From assembly GCA_910578575.1 (NCBI GenBank), contig CAJTQP010000053.1, forward strand, positions 1 through 16,081: a DNA stretch of 16,081 nt, written 5' to 3'. Source of the stretch: an uncultured Oscillospiraceae bacterium (lineage in GTDB: Bacteria > Bacillota > Clostridia > Oscillospirales > Oscillospiraceae). The position numbers and the translations under genes were made by a program. Below are positions 6,730 through 12,951 of the stretch, in pieces. The first letter of the stretch is position 1. Each line of letters starts with the position of its first letter. The notes beneath the pieces are model-generated. The model made no database searches. It saw only the letters and a list, made by a program, of their open reading frames with translations, and was not told the origin of the DNA.

Positions 6730-6751
6730 TGAAAAATGCAGGCATTTTTCA
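6730..6751. promoter_or_regulatory. Perfect 22-base inverted repeat in the wall-operon leader, possible operator
   Basis: TGAAAAATGC (6730-6739) and GCATTTTTCA (6742-6751) form a perfect dyad with a 2-base centre. It lies between the minus-strand promoter (6762-6790) and the RodA ribosome binding site. The high A/T content makes a weak RNA hairpin, so a protein-binding site is the better guess. Confidence 0.4.
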
Positions 6752-6761
6752 GTACCAGCAC

Positions 6762-6790
6762 ATTATAGCAATAAAATACACAAAAGGCAA
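6762..6790 (-). promoter_or_regulatory. Promoter of the FHA-RodA/PBP operon
   Basis: Minus strand TTGCCT (6790-6785), 17-base spacer, perfect TATAAT (6767-6762). The start is predicted near 6755, which puts the 22-base inverted repeat at the very 5' end of the transcript. Confidence 0.75.
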
Positions 6791-6828
6791 CCCGCCCCCA
6801 ATTTCGTCAAAAAAACGGCAGGGATTCC

Positions 6829-6857
6829 TTGCAGGCAGGGACCATCCGCGCTATAAT
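6829..6857 (+). promoter_or_regulatory. Promoter of the YoaK-like/ADH gene cluster
   Basis: TTGCAG (6829-6834), 17-base spacer, perfect TATAAT (6852-6857). It diverges from the wall-operon promoter with about 40 bases between the two -35 boxes. A direct repeat of ATGCAA (6856-6861 and 6866-6871) overlaps the -10 end. Because the genes downstream are closely spaced, it may drive all four up to 9688. Confidence 0.75.
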
Positions 6858-6896
6858 GCAAGCTGATGCAAATGACGCCACAACGAAAGGACATCC

Positions 6897-7544
6897 ATGA
6901 AAGAATCCCCTCGCTTTGAGACCCTGCCCCTGGGGCTGCTGCTGGCCCTGGCCGGCGGGAGCCTGGACTGTTACACTTATTTGAACCGCGGCCAGGTGTT
7001 CGCCACGGCGGAAACTGGAAACCTGGTGATGATGGGGGCCCGGCTGGCCCTGGGAGATTGGGTGCAAGCGCTGCACTACCTCCCCCCTATCCTGGCCTTT
7101 GCCGCCGGGGTGCTGGCCACGGAGCTGCTGCGCTCCCTTCTCCAACGGTGGAAGCTGCCCTTGGACTGGCGCAAGTGGATCCTCCTGCTGGAGTGCGCCG
7201 TAGTGGCGGCGGTGGCCCTGCTGCCCCTGGGGCGCTGGGACCTGTTGGCCAACGGGCTGATCTCCTTCACCAGCGCCATGCAGGTGGAGAGCTTCCGGGT
7301 GATCAACGGCTGTGCCTGCGCCACCACCATGTGCACCGGGAACCTGCGGGCGGGGACGGAAAACCTCCTGCGCCGCCTGACCCGGCGGGACCAGGTGGCG
7401 GGGAAAAAGGCCGCCACCTACTATGCCCTCATCCTCTCCTTTGTGGTGGGGGCAGTGCTCAGCGGGTGCCTGTCCCCCCTGCTGGGCCAATACACCGCCG
7501 TGCTCCCCTGCCTGCTACTGCTGGCCGCGGTGGTCCTATCTTAA
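6897..7544 (+). CDS. YoaK/DUF1275-family membrane protein
   Basis: A 215-residue integral membrane protein with about six hydrophobic segments. Family-typical features are the early AGGSLDCYTYLNRGQVFATAETGNLV region (residues 19-44; small-residue-rich, with the TGN motif) and a second half with SAMQVESFR and the TTMCTGNLR motif (about 142-150), reflecting the family's repeated TGN signatures. The function of this family is unknown; transport has been suggested. AAAGGA lies 7 bases before the ATG. It is the first gene after the 6829-6857 promoter and is followed 36 bases later by the small DUF5713-like gene. Confidence 0.85.
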   Translation: MKESPRFETLPLGLLLALAGGSLDCYTYLNRGQVFATAETGNLVMMGARLALGDWVQALHYLPPILAFAAGVLATELLRSLLQRWKLPLDWRKWILLLECAVVAAVALLPLGRWDLLANGLISFTSAMQVESFRVINGCACATTMCTGNLRAGTENLLRRLTRRDQVAGKKAATYYALILSFVVGAVLSGCLSPLLGQYTAVLPCLLLLAAVVLS

Positions 7545-7580
7545 CACAACGCCAACGATACTGTGAAGGAGTGTGCTTGT

Positions 7581-7907
7581 ATGAAACGATTTGACGAACG
7601 CTACATCCTGCTGCGCGCCATGGTCAGCGACGACTACTACCCCAACTTCCTGGTGGAAAAGGTCGAGGAGACCATCCTCCCCGTGATCCGTATGCTGGAG
7701 GCCGGGGAAACCGACCTGGACGTGATCCAAGACAAGCTGGATGAAATGACCCTGGCCATCAACGAGCTGGAAGCAGAATTTGAGGACCACGACAGCGAGC
7801 TGGAGACCGTGGCCCGCGAGAGCATCGCCGAGACCGTGGAATATATCCTGGAGTGGTTCCAAATCGACATCGACACCGAGACCGCCATCCGGGAGCGGGA
7901 CTGGTAA
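7581..7907 (+). CDS. DUF5713-like small acidic protein
   Basis: A 108-residue, acidic, largely helical soluble protein without membrane segments or a signal peptide. The pattern DDYYPNFLVEKV near the start, the central helix with ELEAEFEDHDSELETVARE (about 62-80) and the C-terminal RERDW match my recollection of the uncharacterised DUF5713 family. No catalytic motif is evident. The start at ATG 7581 is chosen because AAGGAG is 9 bases upstream; a longer frame from GTG 7563 would contain that ribosome binding site. It lies between the YoaK-like and dehydrogenase genes, probably in the same transcript. No function can be assigned. Confidence 0.75.
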   Translation: MKRFDERYILLRAMVSDDYYPNFLVEKVEETILPVIRMLEAGETDLDVIQDKLDEMTLAINELEAEFEDHDSELETVARESIAETVEYILEWFQIDIDTETAIRERDW

Positions 7908-7953
7908 TCGCTATATTTCCCTGGAAATCCTCCCCACAGAAAGGAGCCCTTCC

Positions 7954-9003
7954 ATGAGAGCCTTCGCCTATCTGCAAAACGGCCAGGCCGGCTGGGTGGA
8001 AAAGGAACGTCCCCACGCCAGCGGCTTTGACGCCGTGATACAACCCCTACTGGTCTCCCCCTGTACCTCCGACGTCCACAACGTGGCCATCAACTGTCTG
8101 CAACCCCAACGCATCCTGGGCCACGAGGGCCTGGGGCGGATCGTGGAGGTGGGGGAGCTGGTGCGGGACTTCCACGTGGGGGACCTGGTGGTGGTCCCCC
8201 CGGTGACCCCGGACTGGCGCACCGTCCCCGCCCAACTGGGGGCCCACCAGCACTGTGACGGCCTCATCACCGGCCAAAAGCTCTCCAACTCTGAGGACGG
8301 CTTGCTGGCGGAATACGCCCTGATCCGAGACATCGACGCCAACGCCGCCCGTATCCCGGCGGGGGTCTCCCTAGAGGCGGCGGTGATGGCGGCGGATATG
8401 CTCAACACCGGCCTCTATGGCGCGGAGCTGGCAGAGGTCCAGCCTGGGGACTGCGTGGTGGTGATGGGCATCGGTCCCGTGGGCCTCATGGCCATTGCCG
8501 GGGCCCGTCTCCGGGGGGCAGGGCGGATCATCGCCATCGGCAGCCGCCCCAAGTGCGCGGAGCTGGCGCGATTCTACGGGGCCACGGACTTAGTGGACTA
8601 TCACAATGGGGACGTCCCCCGGCAGGTGTTCGCCCTCACAGACAAGCAGGGGGCGGACTGCTGCGTATGCGCCGGCGGCGGAGACGATGCCCTCAGCCAG
8701 GCGGTGGCCATGGTCCGCTGGGGCGGCGCGGTGGGCAATGTGAACTACTTCACCAGCTACGGCGACCTGCCCCTGAACAACATCCGCTTCGGCTTCGGCA
8801 TGGGCAACAAGACCATCCGGGGTGGCGAGTGCCCCGGCGGGCGGGCCCGGATGGAACGGCTGCTGCGGCTGTTGGAATACCAGCGGGTAGACCCGCTGCC
8901 CCTGATCACCCACCGCTTCACCGGCCTGGACCAGGTGGCGACCGCATTCCACCTGATGGAAACCAAGCCCCCGGAGCTGGTGAAAACCATCATCCACCTT
9001 TGA
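7954..9003 (+). CDS. adh: NADP-dependent secondary (isopropanol-type) alcohol dehydrogenase
   Basis: A 349-residue zinc-dependent medium-chain dehydrogenase, close in length and sequence to the 352-residue clostridial/Thermoanaerobacter isopropanol dehydrogenase. Catalytic zinc ligands are conserved: C37, H57, E58 and D148 (C37, H59, E60 and D150 in that enzyme). The Rossmann loop GIGPVG is at 172-177. The NADP-phosphate-binding G196, S197, R198 and Y216 correspond to G198, S199, R200 and Y218 there, so NADP(H) is the predicted cofactor. The extra structural-zinc cysteine cluster of horse-liver-type ADH is absent, as in this subfamily. It interconverts ketones or aldehydes and secondary alcohols in the cytoplasm. 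AAAGGAG precedes the ATG. The open frame extends upstream through the DUF5713-like gene, but that part is a shadow. Confidence 0.92.
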   Translation: MRAFAYLQNGQAGWVEKERPHASGFDAVIQPLLVSPCTSDVHNVAINCLQPQRILGHEGLGRIVEVGELVRDFHVGDLVVVPPVTPDWRTVPAQLGAHQHCDGLITGQKLSNSEDGLLAEYALIRDIDANAARIPAGVSLEAAVMAADMLNTGLYGAELAEVQPGDCVVVMGIGPVGLMAIAGARLRGAGRIIAIGSRPKCAELARFYGATDLVDYHNGDVPRQVFALTDKQGADCCVCAGGGDDALSQAVAMVRWGGAVGNVNYFTSYGDLPLNNIRFGFGMGNKTIRGGECPGGRARMERLLRLLEYQRVDPLPLITHRFTGLDQVATAFHLMETKPPELVKTIIHL

Positions 9004-9034
9004 GCACAGAACATCCTGAAAGGAGCGTCCCCCC

Positions 9035-9688
9035 ATGCACCCCACCCTCTTTTTTGACCTGGACGGCACCCTCACCGACTCCGGCCCCGGCATCATGAAC
9101 TGCGCCCAACTGGCCTTGGAGGCCTACGGTATCCAGGCCCCTAGGGAGGCCCTCCGGGCCTTTGTGGGCCCGCCTCTGCGGGTGAGCTTTGCCCGCTTTG
9201 GCGTGCCGGAGGCGGAGCTGGACCAGGCCATTTCCCTGTTTCGCAGCCGCTACCAGACGGTGGGCAAGTTTGAAAACCTCCCCTACCCCGGCATCCCGGC
9301 GCTGCTGGAACAGCTCCAGGAAGCGGGCTTCCCCCTATACGTGGCCACCTCCAAACCGGAAATCACCGCCAAGGAGATCTTGGCCCACTTCCACTTGGAC
9401 GGCTACTTCCTGGAAATCTGCGGCGCCACCATGGACAGCAGCCGGGAGAACAAGGCAGATGTGATCGCCTACCTGCTCCAAAAGGCCGGTGGGCCCCATG
9501 GGGTCTTGATGATCGGCGACACGGACTATGACGTGCTAGGGGCCGCCGCCCACGGCATCCCTACCATCGGCGTAAGCTGGGGCTATGGGACTGCAAACAG
9601 CATGGCGGCCGCCGGCGCCCTGGCAGTGGTGGACACGCCCCAAGCGCTATTCGCCCAGGTCTGCGCTGGGTTTTCTCGTCAAAAATAA
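9035..9688 (+). CDS. HAD-superfamily phosphatase (phosphoglycolate phosphatase/Gph-like)
   Basis: A 217-residue HAD hydrolase with a C1-type cap domain (about residues 16-80). Motif I DLDGT has nucleophile D8 and acid/base D10; motif II is ATSK (T105/S106); motif III lysine is K140 (ENKAD); motif IV is GDTDYD (161-166). The FVGPPL segment of the cap is typical of the Gph/5'-nucleotidase-like branch. It should dephosphorylate a small phosphometabolite or nucleotide; the substrate cannot be told from sequence. AAAGGAG precedes the ATG, and it follows the alcohol dehydrogenase by 31 bases, likely in one transcript. No clear terminator follows; the next gene has its own promoter. Confidence 0.88.
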   Translation: MHPTLFFDLDGTLTDSGPGIMNCAQLALEAYGIQAPREALRAFVGPPLRVSFARFGVPEAELDQAISLFRSRYQTVGKFENLPYPGIPALLEQLQEAGFPLYVATSKPEITAKEILAHFHLDGYFLEICGATMDSSRENKADVIAYLLQKAGGPHGVLMIGDTDYDVLGAAAHGIPTIGVSWGYGTANSMAAAGALAVVDTPQALFAQVCAGFSRQK

Positions 9689-9708
9689 TAAATTCTTTCG
9701 CAAATCCC

Positions 9709-9737
9709 TTGCATTTCTCCGTCAAAAGGTATATACT
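9709..9737 (+). promoter_or_regulatory. Promoter of the GNAT acetyltransferase gene
   Basis: TTGCAT (9709-9714), 17-base spacer, TATACT (9732-9737). The start is predicted near 9744, about 70 bases before the coding region. The local AT-rich composition contrasts with the surrounding GC-rich genes. Confidence 0.75.
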
Positions 9738-9813
9738 ACAGATAGAAGGAAATCGAAACACAACCGGTCAGGAAATGGAAGCCCGTCACGTTCCCGAAAG
9801 GAGGGGACTTGTG

Positions 9814-10290
9814 ATGAAGATCTATTCCATCCGAGAGAGACCGGAATTCATTCCGGCCATGCTGGATAGCTTGGAGCGCCACTGGCCAGCCTGTATGCCC
9901 TGGATCGAGAAGCACATGGGGCTGGTGCTGGCCCAGGCCGGGCCCATCCCCGACGCCTACATCGCCGTGGACCACGGCAAGGTGGTTGGGGGATACACCT
10001 TGGCTATCAAACAGATCCTCTACAGTGAGGAAGAGGGCCTGTGGATCGCCACCCTGTACGTGGACCCCAAGTTCCGGGGACAGCACCTGAGCCCCATCCT
10101 CATCGACCACGCCCGGCGGCGGGGCGGTGAGCTGGGGTACGAAAAAATCTATCTGGCCTCCGAACACTGCAACTATTATGAAAAGTACGGCTTTTACACC
10201 ATCGGCCCCGACGCCTGCGCCTGGGGAGAACCCACCCAGATGTTCGAGAACACCACCCTGCCGCCGTTGGAACACAAACAAATCGCATGA
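9814..10290 (+). CDS. GNAT-family N-acetyltransferase
   Basis: A 158-residue protein of the Gcn5-related acetyltransferase fold, using acetyl-CoA to acetylate an amine. Motif A is visible as ATLYVDPKFRGQHLSPILIDHA (about residues 71-92), with the V-D-P-x-x-R-G-x-x-L pattern that binds the CoA pyrophosphate. The C-terminal HCNYYEKYGF segment is the usual motif B. The substrate is unknown. AAAGGAGG is placed 9 bases before ATG 9814 (6 before an in-frame GTG at 9811, an alternative start). It is a single-gene unit with its own promoter and a strong terminator. Confidence 0.88.
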   Translation: MKIYSIRERPEFIPAMLDSLERHWPACMPWIEKHMGLVLAQAGPIPDAYIAVDHGKVVGGYTLAIKQILYSEEEGLWIATLYVDPKFRGQHLSPILIDHARRRGGELGYEKIYLASEHCNYYEKYGFYTIGPDACAWGEPTQMFENTTLPPLEHKQIA

Positions 10291-10333
10291 CATGATTCGG
10301 ATAGGTACTTGCCATGAAACAACACAACAGATA

Positions 10334-10375
10334 AAAGCTGCCGTCTCCCAAAGGAGAAACGGCAGCTTTCTTTGT
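10334..10375 (+). terminator. Intrinsic terminator after the GNAT gene
   Basis: AAAGCTGCCG (10334-10343) pairs with CGGCAGCTTT (10360-10369). The stem continues inward as TCTCC/GGAGA with a CAAA loop and a two-A bulge, and is followed by TTTCTTTGTT. It lies between the convergent GNAT and recR genes and just touches the recR stop region; it may also act weakly on recR transcripts. Confidence 0.8.
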
Positions 10376-10977
10376 TACATTTCCCGCCTGCCCTCCAAAG
10401 CCCGCATGAGGGTGGCATCATCTGCATATTCTAAATGGCCCCCTACGGGAACGCCATAGGCCAGGCGGGTGACTTTGACCCCGAAGGGCTTCAGCATCCG
10501 GGAGAGGTACATGGCTGTGGCCTCCCCCTCGGTGTCCGGGTTGGTGGCCATGATGACCTCCTGGACCTCCCCCTGGCTCACCCGCTCCAATAGGGACTTG
10601 ATGTACAGATCATCCGGTCCCACCCCATTCATGGGGGAGAGCACCCCGTGGAGCACATGGTAGCGCCCCCGGTACTCCCGCGAGCGCTCGAAGGCGATCA
10701 CGTCCTTGGGGTCCGCCACCACGCATACGGTACTGGCGTCCCGCTTTTCGCTGGCGCAGACGGCGCAGGGGCCGTCCCCCTCGGTGAGGTTCTGGCACAC
10801 AGGACACAGGGCGATGCTCTCCTTGGCCTCCAGGATGGCATGGGCGAAGGTCTCCACCTCGCCCTCTGGCAGGGAGAGCACGAAAAAGGCCAGGCGCTGG
10901 GCAGTCTTTTTGCCAATGCCCGGCAGGCGGGCAAACTGTTCCACCAGTTTTTCCAGGGCGGGGGGAAAATACTCCAT
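10375..10977 (-). CDS. recR: Recombination mediator protein RecR
   Basis: A 200-residue protein of standard RecR length. In order: helix-hairpin-helix LPGIGKKTAQRLAFFVL (about 18-34), a C4 zinc finger (C58, C61, C71, C74), a Toprim domain with VVADPKDV and NPDTEGEATA (146-155), and the C-terminal GVPVGGHLEYAD (175-186). It works with RecF and RecO to load RecA on gapped DNA. It lies 34 bases after rpe in what looks like an rpe-recR operon, unlike the common dnaX-ybaB-recR order. The ribosome binding site AAAGGA is rather far (about 12 bases) from the ATG. Confidence 0.96.
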   Translation of the reverse strand: MEYFPPALEKLVEQFARLPGIGKKTAQRLAFFVLSLPEGEVETFAHAILEAKESIALCPVCQNLTEGDGPCAVCASEKRDASTVCVVADPKDVIAFERSREYRGRYHVLHGVLSPMNGVGPDDLYIKSLLERVSQGEVQEVIMATNPDTEGEATAMYLSRMLKPFGVKVTRLAYGVPVGGHLEYADDATLMRALEGRREM

Positions 10978-11011
10978 GGGTCAACTCGTTCCTTTCCAAC
11001 TTGGTCTGGGG

Positions 11012-11659
11012 TTATTCTCCCCGCAGGGTACGGATGGCCGCCGCCGGGTCCGCCGCGCCGTAAACGGCGCTGCCCGCCACCAGCACGTCTGCCCCCGCCT
11101 GGATCACCTGGGGGGCTGTCACCGGGTCCACCCCGCCGTCCACCTCCAGGTGGCAGGCCGGGTTGTATTCGTTGATATACCGCCGGATGGCCGCGATCTT
11201 GGGCAGTTGGTCCGCCATAAACTTCTGGCCCCCGAAGCCCGGCTCCACGGTCATCACCAGGATCAGGTCCACGTCCTTCACGTAAGGCAGCACCGCCTCC
11301 GCCCCGGTGATGGGCCGCAGGACGATGCCTTTCTTCACGCCCCGGCGGTCCATGGCCTCCAAGGCGGCGCGGATGCCGGGGGGCATGTCCGCCTCCAAGT
11401 GTACCGAGAGCAAATCCGCCCCGGCATCGGCAAAGGCGTCGATGTAGCGCACCGGCTTCTCGATCATCAGGTGGACGTCTAAAAATTTGTCCGTCACCCG
11501 GCGCAGGGACTTCACCACCGGCACCCCGATGCTGATGTTGGAGACGAACATCCCGTCCATCACGTCCACGTGGAGCCAATCCGCCGTCTGGACCCGCTGG
11601 ACCTCCTGGCCCAACTGGGCAAAATCTGCCGAGAGGATCGAAGGGGCAATTTTGATCAT
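11012..11659 (-). CDS. rpe: Ribulose-phosphate 3-epimerase
   Basis: A 215-residue TIM-barrel enzyme interconverting ribulose 5-phosphate and xylulose 5-phosphate in the pentose phosphate pathway. Conserved stretches are APSILSADF (5-13), LHVDVMDG (29-36), DVHLMI (61-66), VEPGFGGQKF (138-147) and EVDGGV (172-177). Metal ligands H30, D32, H63 and D174 are present, with D32 and D174 the acid/base pair of the family. ATG 11659 is chosen because the protein begins there in all family members and AAAGGA lies 10 bases upstream; an in-frame ATG 17 codons earlier adds an unrelated basic peptide. The promoter is about 270 bases away behind a structured leader. Confidence 0.95.
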   Translation of the reverse strand: MIKIAPSILSADFAQLGQEVQRVQTADWLHVDVMDGMFVSNISIGVPVVKSLRRVTDKFLDVHLMIEKPVRYIDAFADAGADLLSVHLEADMPPGIRAALEAMDRRGVKKGIVLRPITGAEAVLPYVKDVDLILVMTVEPGFGGQKFMADQLPKIAAIRRYINEYNPACHLEVDGGVDPVTAPQVIQAGADVLVAGSAVYGAADPAAAIRTLRGE

Positions 11660-11924
11660 AACGCATCCGTCCTTTCTCACAAGCCGGCTGTGGCGTGCCT
11701 GCCGGGACAATCACAAACCCGCTCCCCGCCGCATAGGATACGGCAAGCGGCGGCAGGGAGCTTTCCCCGCCCAGGAGCGCCGGGAACACTGTCGGTCTCC
11801 CCTCTCTCCCCGGACGGCCCCGACGGCAACGGCCCGGACAGCCCGCCGCATCACATAGATGGAATGGGCTGTCTGTCCGCCCTGGACAGGCGGCCCATTC
11901 CAAAATTCCGCGTCAAACTGCGTT
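11660..11924 (-). ncRNA. Long structured 5' leader of rpe-recR (candidate cis-regulatory RNA)
   Basis: The transcript predicted from the 11931-11959 promoter has about 265 untranslated-looking bases before rpe. The first strong structure is GGAATGGGC...GCCCATTCC (11901-11893 with 11869-11861). It continues inward through G-U pairs to CTGTCC/GGACAG (11889-11884 and 11878-11873), about 18 pairs around a 5-base loop. A second hairpin pairs CTCCCTGCCGC (about 11762-11752) with GCGGCGGGGAG (about 11734-11724) around roughly 17 bases. No T run follows either hairpin, so these are not simple terminators. I recognise no known riboswitch consensus. Open frames through the region give only basic low-complexity shadow peptides, and the longest ATG overlaps the -10 box. 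A decayed gene is the main alternative. Confidence 0.4.
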
Positions 11925-11930
11925 TTCTCC

Positions 11931-11959
11931 ATTTTATCTGTCTTTTTCCTCCCTGTCAA
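11931..11959 (-). promoter_or_regulatory. Promoter of rpe-recR
   Basis: Minus strand perfect TTGACA (11959-11954), 17-base spacer, TAAAAT (11936-11931). Its -35 box is only 13 bases from the -35 box of the opposing xpaC promoter, so the two could share regulation or compete. Confidence 0.8.
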
Positions 11960-11972
11960 TGGCAATGAGTCC

Positions 11973-12000
11973 TTGACATGGCATCTCTCTATGGTAAAAT
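11973..12000 (+). promoter_or_regulatory. Promoter of the xpaC-telA-TPM operon
   Basis: Perfect TTGACA (11973-11978), 16-base spacer, TAAAAT (11995-12000). The start is predicted near 12007, leaving a leader of about 90 bases. AT-rich sequence just downstream (GGATAATATG) offers alternative -10 hexamers. Confidence 0.75.
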
Positions 12001-12015
12001 AATATGGATAATATG

Positions 12016-12080
12016 TCCTGTTTTTCGACAAGCTAACAGGAGACAGCGTCCCGCCCACAAAAAAAGCCCCCGCGGGCTTT
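12016..12080 (+). promoter_or_regulatory. Hairpin-rich leader of xpaC, possible attenuator
   Basis: The first hairpin is TCCTGTT (12016-12022) with AACAGGA (12035-12041), 12-base loop. The second is AAAGCCC (12063-12069) with GGGCTTT (12074-12080), 4-base loop, ending only 2 bases before the AAGGAGGT ribosome binding site. An alternative pairing CCCGC (12050-12054) with GCGGG (12072-12076) excludes the second hairpin. The second hairpin has just three T's, so it is a weak terminator at best; translational control is equally possible. Confidence 0.35.
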
Positions 12081-12096
12081 GTAAGGAGGTCCTTCC

Positions 12097-12930
12097 GTGG
12101 CCACATTCAAAAAGCGTTCCGTCCTTCCCATCTATGCCATCGCCCTGGTGTGGGTGATCTTCACCATCGTCCATCCCCTCTATAAGGTGTCCGACTATGT
12201 GACGGTCATCCTCCTCTCCGCCATCGTCTTTCTGGTGGCCAAGGGGATCTGGCCCACCCAGCGCTATGAGCTCCCCGACCCCGACGCCGATGATGCGGCA
12301 GAGGAGGAAGCGGAGACCGTAGAAGAGGAGGACGAGAAGGAGGCGGCCTTCGTCTCCACCGGCGATCCCAAGATCGACGCCCTCATCCAGGAGAAGGACC
12401 GGGCCCTGGGGGAGATCCGCCGCCTGAACCACGCCATCTCCGACCCCAAGCTCTCGGAGCAGATCAACGACTTGGAGTCCACCACGGCGAAGATCCTGGA
12501 CCACGTGATCTCCTCCCCGGAGAAGCTGCCCCAAATCTGGAAATTCATGAACTACTACCTGCCCACCACCCTGAAGATCCTCAACGCCTACGACCGCATG
12601 GGGGCGGCGGGGGTGGCCGGGGAGAACATCGACGGCACCATGGAGCGCATCGAGACCATGATGGACACCATCGTCTCCTCCTTCCACAAGCAGTTGGACG
12701 CCCTGTTCCGGGATGAGGCCATGGACATCGCCTCGGACATCACCGTGATGGAAAGCCTCCTGGCCCAGGAGGGTTTGAACAGCGAGGGGCCCCTGACGGA
12801 GGAGGCCGATACGGAAGCGGAGACGTCCGTATCGGAGCCGGAGGGCGATGCCTCCCAGCCAGAGGAGGACGGCCCCCAGGCGCCAGAGCACGATTCCGAC
12901 CCAGAGGAAAGCGACACCACAGAGAGATAG
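12097..12930 (+). CDS. xpaC: XpaC-family (5-bromo-4-chloroindolyl phosphate hydrolysis) membrane protein
   Basis: A 277-residue protein starting with GTG, supported by AAGGAGGT 6 bases upstream. Two N-terminal membrane segments (about 8-28 and 34-52) are followed by an acidic linker (60-82), then the helical XpaC domain (about 86-225). Recognisable family features include GDPKIDALIQEKDRALGEIRRL, DLESTTAKIL and KFMNYYLPTTLKILNAYDRM. The last 50 residues are an acidic, low-complexity tail. The family is named after a Bacillus gene that affects phosphatase-substrate hydrolysis; its biochemical role is unknown. It is regularly paired with telA, as here (21 bases apart), which supports the call. 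It is probably membrane-anchored with the domain in the cytoplasm. Confidence 0.88.
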   Translation: MATFKKRSVLPIYAIALVWVIFTIVHPLYKVSDYVTVILLSAIVFLVAKGIWPTQRYELPDPDADDAAEEEAETVEEEDEKEAAFVSTGDPKIDALIQEKDRALGEIRRLNHAISDPKLSEQINDLESTTAKILDHVISSPEKLPQIWKFMNYYLPTTLKILNAYDRMGAAGVAGENIDGTMERIETMMDTIVSSFHKQLDALFRDEAMDIASDITVMESLLAQEGLNSEGPLTEEADTEAETSVSEPEGDASQPEEDGPQAPEHDSDPEESDTTER

Positions 12931-12951
12931 AGATAGAAAGGACCTGCGTTT

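Noticed and set aside
11861..11901. Large hairpin as an intrinsic terminator
   Set aside because: No T run follows on either strand (AAAATTCC on plus, ATCTATGTG on minus), and it lies just after a promoter, not after a gene.
11711..12106. Minus-strand frame upstream of rpe as a small gene
   Set aside because: Its plausible ATG overlaps the -10 box of the rpe promoter, so it would not be on the transcript, and the product is Arg-rich and not protein-like. I treat the region as leader RNA, with a decayed gene as the alternative.
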